A stretch of DNA of 64,000 nucleotides, taken from assembly GCA_034509755.1 (NCBI GenBank), contig CM067551.1:16860501-16924500 (forward strand), in the 5' to 3' direction. The translations under genes were made by a program, and so were the position numbers. This document shows, piece after piece, positions 56,392 to 64,000 of the stretch. The notes beneath the pieces are model-generated. The model did no database searches and had not been told where the DNA came from. It worked only from the letters and a program-made list of their open reading frames with translations. The stretch's first letter is position 1. Every line of letters starts with the position of its first letter. This DNA comes from Anisodus tanguticus. Its lineage: Eukaryota > Streptophyta > Magnoliopsida > Solanales > Solanaceae.

Positions 56392-56737
56392 GGACCAATA
56401 CAGTGGTAACCCAACCTTACTGACTGAAGATCCCCGGAATTAGGTTCAATGGGAAAACTAATCTGTAAAGGTTCAATTGAGCACTTCGGTGGAAGCATGA
56501 GCACTTCGGATAGTGATTTATGTAAAGAAACAACAAATCCAAAGTCGTTCTTGCGATAGACGTTAAGTACTATCTGCAATGTGGGTAAAGGTTAAGTTTC
56601 CAAAACCTTTAATAATTCCCAACGGTTGAGGTTAGGTTTTGGTAAACTTTTAATGGTTCCTAACACTTGTAAAGTGGGGTATAGCAGGATACCTTGTAGG
56701 ATACCACCTATTTAAGTGCGAGGACAGGCCGTCTCAA

Positions 56738-56929
56738 ATGAACGCACTTAAGAATCCAAGAAGTGTCCACGGCCACAACGAACAAAACATTACGAAGAAC
56801 AGAGTAAGGGAAGTTGTTGTGTTGGTACCGTTGGCTTGGCTTATACTAAACACTGACGGTTCAAGACATCACATTCACCGCGCAGTAAGTAAGTCCCATG
56901 GTATTCAATTATGGAAGGTTCAAAGCTGA
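56738..56929 (+). CDS. Short ORF between RNase H and 3' LTR of E6
   Basis: A 63-codon ORF beginning MNALKNPRSVHGHNE, the counterpart of 14936-15160 in E3. The E6 copy ends earlier, at a TGA after QLWKVQS. No domain recognised. Confidence 0.35.
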   Translation: MNALKNPRSVHGHNEQNITKNRVREVVVLVPLAWLILNTDGSRHHIHRAVSKSHGIQLWKVQS

Positions 56930-57019
56930 AGCTACCTCTCCTAATGCAACATCGATCCACAGAAAGATTGCTGGAAATAAGCACCTTGTGAGTGCACCAA
57001 AATCTCTTTAAGAGGGGAT

Positions 57020-57904
57020 TGTTGGAAATTTACTAATGTGGAATTAAGTTTATCCCATTATTTATGACTCGGACAATTGGGGGCCCATACATCAGAAACA
57101 TCGTTTCCACACACGTGCACACGTAGTGCCAAGTATTGCAAATTTTATTAGTGAAAGAGATATTGGTACGTAAGTGATACGTTTGAGACATAGAATGATG
57201 GACGGTTACTGGCCAAATGACAAGTATTCCACATTGGTAAACGAAGGAAGAAGTGTAAGATGAAACGAGTCGGAAGTCGTCGCGGAGCCGCGAAGGGCCG
57301 CGGCGTAGCCTCGTCGGAGCCAAGGCGCCGAAGCTCCGCAACGCTAATTGGGTGGTCAGTCACTGGAGCCGCGGCGCTTCGAAGGCAGAATCCTGCAACG
57401 GGAAGATGGAAAGTTCTGACTTTTAGGCTAGTTTTGGAGCATTGAATCTCCATTATTTGGCACATGAATTCAGCCATTATTTCAATAAGTGTCATTACAT
57501 GGCTATTGAAGGCCATTAGTTGGCTAGTTGAGGGGTCATCTCCTTACACTATAAATTGAGGCACTTGGCTCAATTGTTCAACACTAAGAAACACTTACAG
57601 AATTTTCTGAAATCTTCTTCTTCTTCTCTAGCAAGTTACTATACTCTTCTTCAAGAGTAACACTTGAGTTTCCTTTACTCATTTGTTAAGTTACTGTTTT
57701 ATCTTGGGAGACTATTGCCCGATAACGTAAAAGGATATATACGGGCGATCTTGTCTTAAAGACAGAGTGTCATCACTCGATTCAGCAAATCACAAGGAGT
57801 TTATAATCATTTTTATTTCTAGTTTGTTGTAATCTTTAGTTATTCTTTCTAGTAATTTGTAATATTTACTTACTTCCCATTTTCTACAATTGTTGTAACC
57901 CACA
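57020..57904 (+). repeat. 3' LTR of E6
   Basis: It follows the purine tract AAGAGGGGAT and ends GTAACCCACA before GTAGG. The segment matching the 15-mer reads CGATCTTGTCTTAAA at about 57748. Confidence 0.9.
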
Positions 57905-58086
57905 GTAGGTAACGATGGAAGTGGATGAAGTGATTGTGAAATGTCTTCTTTGCAAAAGCTCTTGGATGGATAATATTTTAATAGAATTAAGATTTTGTTA
58001 TGTATCCTAATCATTCTGATCTATTCAAGTTCATGTTATTAAGTTGTAATAAAAAACATAACAAATGCATTGTGTTGGGATGTTTC

Positions 58087-58575
58087 TGTTAAACAGCGTA
58101 ATATACCTGTGATATACACCCAATATACAGCAGTGTATATCACAGGCAAAGCGATGGACCGGGCGAAGACGTCCTCGGCGGTGGGCCTCGGCGGTGGGCC
58201 TCGGCGATGGGTCGAAGCGAGGGACCGGACAGCAAGGCGGTAGGCCTCGGCGAGGGCGAAGGCCTCGGCGATGGGCCGAAGGCCTAAAGGGTCAAGCAAT
58301 GGACCGAACGAGCAAGGCAAAGGTCCTCGGCGATGGCGAAGCCCATCACGGGCAATGTTGGTTGTAGTATATTAGGAGTGTATATTGATGTAATATTGTA
58401 GTGTAAAGGTTACCTTAATTAGTGTTATACACTTACCATAATTGTATAGTTAGAATTATGGTAGAATAAGGATTTAGAAATATAATAGGAATAGGATTCT
58501 CCTATTATGGAAATATGTAACTTGTATATATAGCCTTTCAATTAATGAAAATAATCAAGGGGATTATTTCTTTCA
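58087..58575 (+). repeat. 5' LTR of E5
   Basis: It starts TGTTAAACAGCG and ends TATTTCTTTCA. A 14-bp hairpin lies at 58106-58146. A GC-rich zone of GGGCCTCGGCG-type repeats runs from about 58155 to 58350. Confidence 0.92.
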
Positions 58576-58587
58576 TGGTATCAAGAG
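58576..58587 (+). promoter_or_regulatory. E5 primer binding site (initiator Met tRNA type)
   Basis: TGGTATCAAGAG directly follows the LTR. Confidence 0.85.
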
Positions 58588-58738
58588 ACTAGGTTTCACA
58601 AAAGTTTTTCTCTCCCAACTTTTGTCCTCTCTTTGTGTTGGCCGTGACACCCCACCCCCCTCTGGTTTCTCTTCCAATATTTGTCTTCCGCTCTCCAAAA
58701 CCTCTCTTAAATTACACTTCCTTCTTTGTTCTTTCAAT

Positions 58739-59700
58739 ATGTCTAAGAACAATTATCACCCTGCCCTCACGGTTTCCAATATCAAGAGTTGTATCACTAT
58801 TGTCCTTGAAATGGAAAACGTCCAATATGCGACGTGGGCGAAGTTGTTTAAAATTCACGCTATCTCTTATCAAGTTCTTCATCACATCATTCCTCCCGCT
58901 AGACCCCTTCCTGGGGAGGATCCTGAGTTATGGATTACACTTGATGCTACCGTTCTCCGGTGGATCTACGCCACTATTTCAGTGGACCTTCTACAGACGA
59001 TTATTGAGCCGGATACCATGGCTATGGCTGCATGGAATAGACTGCGTGACATATTCCAAGACAACCAACATTCACGTGTCGTCACACTCGAGCAGGAATT
59101 CTCTCTCGTTCGAATGGACGAATTTCCGAACGTTTCTGCATATTGCAAGAAACTAAAGTAGTTGGCGGATCAACTCCGTAATGTTGGTGCACCAATAACG
59201 AATAATCGTCTAGTTCTACAGTTGGTTGCCGGTCTTTCGGAGGCCTATAATGGGGTTGGAACTCTCCTTCGCCAAAGCAACCCTCTTTCTGACTTCTATC
59301 AAGCCCGCTCCATGCTTACTTTGGAAGAAGCGGGTTTGGCTAAAAAGGCGGCTACAGGAGCAAGCCCCATCGTCATGGTGGCGTCCTCTCCTAGTTCTTC
59401 AGGTTTTGTGAATAATTCAGGTCAAAACCATAATAATGGTAGCGGCAAGAATAATCGCAAGAATAATAACAAAAACCGCAGGGGGCAAACGCGGCGGTTC
59501 TGGTGGCGGTTCCGGTGGTCAACAAGCAGGCGGTGGGTCCCATCCAGGGAACAGTGGCCCACCACCCCCCAGGCCCGAAATGGGGCCCGTGGCGATGGGG
59601 GCAGGGCGGTGGGCCGTGGGCCAACCCCTTACCATCCAAAGAAGAAGTTCCGGCGGCCGGTGGGGCCGGCCAACGGTCCCGAGCCCAACACCCAGCAATG
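58739..59700 (+). pseudogene. E5 gag with a single early stop
   Basis: The ATG at 58739 opens MSKNNYHPALTVSN. Then come VQYATWAKLFKIHAI, LWITLDATVLRWIYATIS and VRMDEFPNVSAYCKKLK. An in-frame TAG at 59159-59161 interrupts it, and the same frame continues (LADQLRNVGAPITNN, LTLEEAGLAKKA). The Asn/Gly/Arg/Pro-rich tail from 59430 is open in more than one frame, so small shifts there cannot be excluded. It is a copia gag of UBN2 type. Confidence 0.87.
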
Positions 59701-61530
59701 GAGGCCCACTGGCCAGTGGCCCAACAGCAGCAACTCCAGCGGCTACGGCCCAACTCCATCACGGACAGGAGTTCTTGGGCCCCGACCTCCGCAAGTCAAT
59801 CATGCAGCAGGCCCCACTCAGACTGATATCAAGGCCGTGATGCACACGTTGGGGTTGACTCAACCGGACCCAAATTGGTACATGGATACCGGGGCCACTA
59901 CTCACATGACTTCCGAATCAGGTACTCTCTCCTCTTATTCCAATTTGAGCACCCCTCGAGGTATAATTGTTGGTAATGGCAACTCTATTCCAATTCAGGG
60001 TTATGGTCAGAAAATGTTGTCTCCCCCCAATCCACCCCTTCTCTTGAAAAATACTTTACATGCTCCTAAATTGATTAAAAATTTAGTATCTGTCCGGAAG
60101 TTCACTACTGACAATTCCGTTTCCGTTGAATTTGATCCTTTTGGTTTCTCTGTGAATGATTTCAAGACGGGGAGTCATCTCATGAGGTGTGATAGTAGGG
60201 GGATCCGTATCCTATCATGCCTGGTTTCACTCCATCGAGTCAAACCTTGCCGTCAGCTTTTCCAGCCATCTCTCCTTCCATGTGGCATGCTCATCTCGGT
60301 CATCCGGGATCTTCTATTTTATCAGTTTTAGATAAAAATAGCTTTATTTCCTGTAAGGGTACGAGTCGTACTCCACTTTGTCAGTCTTGTTCATTAGGGA
60401 AAATTGTTAAGTTGCCATTTGTAGAATCCAATTCTCATACTTCAATGCCATTTGATATTATTCATAGCGACTTATGGACGTTTCCTGTTCTTAGTTCAGT
60501 GGATCATCGATATTATGTTCTCTTTTTAGATGATTATTCTAGATTTTTGTGGACGTTTCCAATTGCGAATAAATCACAAGTGTTTTCCGTATTCATCAAA
60601 TTTAGAGCGTTCATTCGTACTCAATTCGAAAGAGAAATAAAAAATATTCAATGTGATAATGGGAAAGAGTATGACAATAGGGAGTTTCGGGAATTCTGTG
60701 CTAAAAATGGGATCAATTTTCGGTTTTCGTGTCCTCATACATCTTCACAAAATGGGAAGGCCGAACGCAAAATTCGTTTCATAAATAACATTGTCCGAAC
60801 TCTCTTAATTCATGCCTCCATACCTCCATATTTTTGGCATCATGCTCTACAAATGGCCACATATCTTCTTAACATAATTCCTTCTAAAGGTCTGACATAT
60901 TCTTCCCCCCTCAAAATCCTATTTAATAAGAACCCTTCTTATGCTCATCTTCGGATTTTTGGGTGCTTGTGTTATCCGTTATTCCCATCCACCACAATTA
61001 ACAAACTTCAGGCTCGGTCTACCCCGTGTGTATTTTTGGGTTATCCGTCGAATCATCGTGGTTATAAGTGTTTTGATTTATCCTCCAAGAAAATCATAAT
61101 CAACCGCCATGTCATTTTTGATGAAACTCAATTCCCGTTTACGAAAGTTCATACTCCCGAACCTAAGTCGTATAATTTTTTGGATGACCAAATATCCCTG
61201 TATATTATTCAGAATTTTTCGGACATCTCCCGTACCCAAAATCCTCCAGTAGGGCCCACTGCCCGCCGGACCCACAAGCACCGCCACGCCAAATTCTAGT
61301 GATCGGAACAGTTCCGGCAATTGGGCCGTCCACCCCAATTCTCGGAACTACTCCGAACAAGGCTTCCGATTCCGATTTGGGCCGGCGGAGCCCACCGCCG
61401 GCCAAGCCGTCCGTCCCGAGCCTAAAAATTCCCTCAATTCTTCCTCGAGTCATAGACCGGTCACTCGTAGTCGGCGGGGTATTTTTACACCTAAAAGACA
61501 TTTTAATTTACATTCTGATGTCTCTAAATC
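59700..61530 (+). pseudogene. E5 protease and integrase
   Basis: The frame to 60331 contains the intact protease site WYMDTGATTHM (about 59875) and HAPKLIKNLVSVRKFTTDNS. A shift near 60205 moves the reading to 60217-61299: MWHAHLGHPGSS and LCQSCSLGKIVKLPF (HHCC), FDIIHSDLW (Asp), IQCDNGKEYDN (Asp), SSQNGKAERK (Glu), and the C-terminal GYPSNHRGYKCFDLSSKK. All integrase catalytic residues are present. The Pro-rich linker (61300-61530) is shifted again. Confidence 0.9.
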
Positions 61531-61534
61531 CCCC

Positions 61535-62500
61535 TTGCCCCGCAATCCTATGTCCGCGTTAAATGACCCTAATTGGAAATTTGCTATGACTGATGAATAT
61601 AATGCTCTTATTGATAATAAGACGTGGGAGTTGGTGCCCCGTCCATATGGTATTAATGTTATCAGGTCTATGTGGATTTTTGCTCATAAGGAGAATTCAG
61701 ATGGGTCATTTGCTCGACATAAGGCGCGACTTATTGGTGATGGTAAGACTCAGCAGGTTGGGATCGATTGTGGTGAGACGTTTAGTCCGGTGGTCAAACC
61801 GGCTACCATTCGCACTGTGCTTAGCTTGGCTCTTTCAAAGACTTGGCCAATTCATCAGTTGGATGTCAAGAATGCTTTCCTACATGGTGATCTCAAGGAA
61901 ACGAGTCTATATGCATCACCGTTGGGTTTCGTGGATCCAAACCGTCCTCATCATGTATGTTTGTTGAAGAAGTCCTTATATGGGCTTAAGCAATCTCCAA
62001 AGGCCTGGTACACGAGGTTTGCTGATTTTGTTTCCACTATTGGATTCACTCACAGCAGGTCAGATAATTCCTTGTTCATCTACCGATGTGGTTCGTCCTT
62101 GGCCTACATTCATTGTATGTGGATGATATCATCTTGACTACCTCTTCGATGCCTTGCACCGGTCTATCATGACCATGCTCGCCTACGAGTTTGCTATGAA
62201 AGACTTAGGGCCTTTGAGTTATTTTTTGGGGATTGCCGTCAAGCATCATTCGGGTGGCTTGTTTTTGTCTCAACGGAAGTATCTTTCGAGATCATAGAGA
62301 GGGCACGGGATGTCATCCCGTAAGTACACTTCCACGCCGATTGATGCAAACCCCAAGTGAGTGCCGCGGCGGTGCACCATACGAGGACCCGACCCGCTAT
62401 CGCGATCTTGTGGGGCCCTCCGATCTTACCTTTACTATACTGGATATTACGTATGCGGTTCAAATAGTGTGTTTATTCATGCATGATCCCGAGTTGAGCA
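61535..62500 (+). pseudogene. E5 reverse transcriptase
   Basis: 61535-62137 holds SALNDPNWKFAMTDEYNALI, FSPVVKPATIRTVLSLAL, IHQLDVKNAFLHGDLKE and SLYGLKQSPKAWYTRF. The YVDD catalytic motif lies at the point where the frame is lost (near 62115; reading SLAYIHCMWMISS). From there to 62500 the thumb region is recognisable only in fragments (MTMLAYEFAMKDLGPLSYF-like). Confidence 0.88.
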
Positions 62501-62501
62501 C

Positions 62502-63362
62502 ATGAATGCAATCAAACGCATCATTCGGTATATTCAGGGGACACTGGACTATGGGTTGCACTTGTATCCTTCATCTACATCCACAGTTGTCTCTTACACG
62601 GATGCTGATTGGGGTGGTTGTCCCGACACCAGACGGTCGACTTCTGGATACTGTATGTTCCTTGGCAATAACTTGGTCTCCTGGTCGGCGAAGCGTCAGG
62701 CAACTCTATCACGCTCAAGTGCAGAGGCAGAATATCGAGGGGTAGCGAATGTGGTCTCCGAATCATGTTGGCTACGTAATTTGCTTTTGGAGATTCATTA
62801 TCCCATTCAGAAGGCAACCTTGGTATATTGCGATAACATTAGTGCCATCTACCTTTCAGGTAACCCAGTTCAACACCAACGTACCAAACATATCGAAATG
62901 GACATTCACTTTGTCCGTGAAAAGGTTGCAAAAGGTCACGTTCGCATATGCCATGTCCCGTCTCGTTATCAAATTGCGAACATCTTTACAAAGGGTCTAC
63001 CGGCGGTTCTCTTTGAAGATTTTAGGGACGATCTCGGCGTTCGAAAACCGCCCGCTATGACTCGCGGGGGTGTGTTAAACAGCGTAATATACCGTGATAT
63101 ACACCCAATATACAACGAGTGTATATCACGAGGCAAAGCGATGGATCGGGAAGCGGCGGGCCTCGGCGGTGGGCCTCGGCGATGGGCAAGCAACGATGGA
63201 CCGGACAGAGCAAGGCGGTGGGCCTCGGCGATGGCGAAGGCCTCGGCGGTGGTTGAAGCGCGTGGGCGAACGAGCAAGGCGGTGGGCCTCGGCGATGGCG
63301 AAGCCCATCACGGGCGTGTTGGTTGTAGTATATTAGGAGTGTATATTGATGTAATATTGTAG
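62502..63362 (+). CDS. E5 RNase H, open and continuing into the 3' LTR
   Basis: The uninterrupted frame has YTDADWGGCPDTRRSTSGYC, AKRQATLSRSSAEAEYRGVA, VYCDNISAIYLSGNPVQH and HIEMDIHFVREKVAKGH. The catalytic Asp and Glu residues (YTDAD, SAEAEY, CDN) are present. The frame does not stop at the purine tract (about 63058-63072) but runs about 95 codons into the LTR as a Gly/Arg/Ala-rich tail ending at 63362. No start is defined, because this is the C-terminal part of the polyprotein. Confidence 0.85.
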   Translation: MNAIKRIIRYIQGTLDYGLHLYPSSTSTVVSYTDADWGGCPDTRRSTSGYCMFLGNNLVSWSAKRQATLSRSSAEAEYRGVANVVSESCWLRNLLLEIHYPIQKATLVYCDNISAIYLSGNPVQHQRTKHIEMDIHFVREKVAKGHVRICHVPSRYQIANIFTKGLPAVLFEDFRDDLGVRKPPAMTRGGVLNSVIYRDIHPIYNECISRGKAMDREAAGLGGGPRRWASNDGPDRARRWASAMAKASAVVEARGRTSKAVGLGDGEAHHGRVGCSILGVYIDVIL

Positions 63363-63536
63363 TGTAAATGTTACCTTAATTAGTGTTATACACTTACCAT
63401 AATTGTATAGTTAGAATTATGGTAGAATAAGGATTTAGAAATAGAATAGGAATAGGATTCTCCTATTATGGAAATATATAACTTGTATATATAGCCTTTC
63501 AATTAATGAAAATAATCAAGGGGATTATTTCTTTAA
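63073..63536 (+). repeat. 3' LTR of E5
   Basis: It starts TGTTAAACAGCG and matches 58087-58575, with indels in the GC-rich repeat zone. The hairpin arms are at 63093-63104 and 63119-63130. Confidence 0.92.
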
Positions 63537-63541
63537 GTTTC

Positions 63542-64000
63542 GCATAATTCAAGGGAAAATATGGACTACTGTTTCTGGTAAGAAAGAATTTATGTGCCGG
63601 ACAAACTTGACCATTTTTTATTGTAAAACATGTCCATGTATCCGAAAGCTTTAGCATTACAAACTTTGGACCAATCTTATTACGGCATAAGTACTATACA
63701 TGACCTCCACTATTAATAAAAAACAAATTTAAACCATTTCCCTAAAGTCTTTCTAGTCGTGTTCGTTATTGAAGGTTAACTTTACTGATAATGTTAAAGT
63801 TCTAAGTATAGCTCTTGGATTCAAATTTCATTGAAATTAAGGAACTGCGTAATTATTCTCCTTTTACCTTGGAAATTCGATTAAATAATAAAATCTTTCA
63901 TAAGTTATATGGTTTGAATCGGGAAGAGAAGAAACTTCATTTCTTTGGTGCATTTTAAAAAATTATCAAATCTTTTTTGTGTTTATAATCTTCACTCATC
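63542..64000. other. Intergenic stretch, nothing recognised
   Basis: AT-rich sequence without an ORF or repeat I can name. Confidence 0.4.

Larger units (their letters stand above)
51825..57904 (+). mobile_element. Ty1/copia element E6 (same family as E3)
   Basis: LTRs of about 944 and 885 bp, with the exact target duplication GTAGG at 51820-51824 and 57905-57909. Total 6.08 kb. It has gag, protease fragment, integrase, RT and RNase H, with stops and one internal deletion of roughly 0.55 kb covering the end of protease to the start of integrase. It provides the uninterrupted reference for the viral insertion in E3. Confidence 0.93.
58087..63536 (+). mobile_element. Ty1/copia element E5, best preserved
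   Basis: LTRs of 489 and 464 bp, a primer site, a purine tract and all domains. The exact target duplication is GTTTC (58082-58086, 63537-63541). Total 5450 bp. Long open blocks remain, but an in-frame TAG and at least three frame changes make this copy non-autonomous. It is a relative of E2. Confidence 0.94.

Noticed and set aside
58150..58350. GC-rich repeated units that look like a spaced array (CRISPR-like or minisatellite gene)
   Set aside because: They lie wholly in the E5 LTR, recur in its partner LTR, and have no regular spacers.
59391..59762. Antisense ORF rich in Trp, Gly and Pro
   Set aside because: It is opposite the GC-rich gag tail of E5 and has no family resemblance.
63094..63336. 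Overlapping ORFs on both strands at the right end
   Set aside because: They arise from GC-rich LTR repeats, with few stops by composition; none resembles a protein, apart from the run-on of RNase H noted separately.

Overview
This is plant nuclear DNA, most likely from the nightshade family (Solanaceae, Nicotiana/Solanum side). The evidence is spliced genes with GT-AG introns, decayed Ty1/copia LTR retrotransposons, Stowaway-type MITEs, a tRNA-derived SINE of nightshade type, RTE-type LINE tails, and an integrated plant pararetrovirus (Caulimoviridae) whose gene order and reverse transcriptase resemble the caulimovirus/solendovirus group. Three host genes are visible. They are the last exon of a STE20/GCK-type (BLUS1-like) kinase (217-1169), a complete 12-exon MATH/TRAF gene of the TRAF1/MUSE13-14 type (30791-43133), and a possible small secreted peptide gene (45012-45377).

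Layout. 1-1169: kinase 3' exon. 1170-4818: copia E1 (+), without reverse transcriptase, whose LTR starts at the kinase stop codon. 4970-12970: three copies of a host repeat (A, B, C); A carries a SINE, B carries a Stowaway MITE with a clean empty site in A and C, and between A and B copia E2 (-, 5890-10868) sits inside the end of another MITE. 13280-29366: a three-level nest. An element with terminal inverted repeats contains copia E3 (-, 13909-28885), which contains the pararetrovirus (-, about 17210-25620). 29367-43133: the TRAF gene with its upstream region; its introns hold MITEs and a LINE inside a Stowaway MITE. 43134-46258: intergenic DNA with RTE/SINE tails and the peptide gene. 46259-51104: copia E4 (+). 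51825-57904: copia E6 (+, same family as E3, 5-bp target duplication). 58087-63536: copia E5 (+, 5-bp target duplication), the best preserved element.

The elements form two families. E1, E2, E4 and E5 use a primer binding site of initiator-Met-tRNA type, or a decayed form of it in E1. E2, E4 and E5 carry a palindrome just inside the LTR start. E3 and E6 have about 0.9-kb LTRs with a GC-rich block and no recognisable tRNA primer site. Where that site should be, both copies carry 15 nt complementary to a segment of their own LTR, and the single difference in E3 leaves a G-U pair. This suggests a self-primed copia family and is the strongest candidate here for something undescribed. Both copies also keep a short ORF between RNase H and the 3' LTR.

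The virus copy is broken by frameshifts and stops in its movement, coat and polymerase genes, and its 5' end is missing. Its last gene (transactivator position) is an uninterrupted 355-codon ORF, and a 35S-like TATA box is present. One end of the insertion coincides with a probable viral primer binding site. All similarities were judged by eye; no alignment, search or divergence estimate was run.
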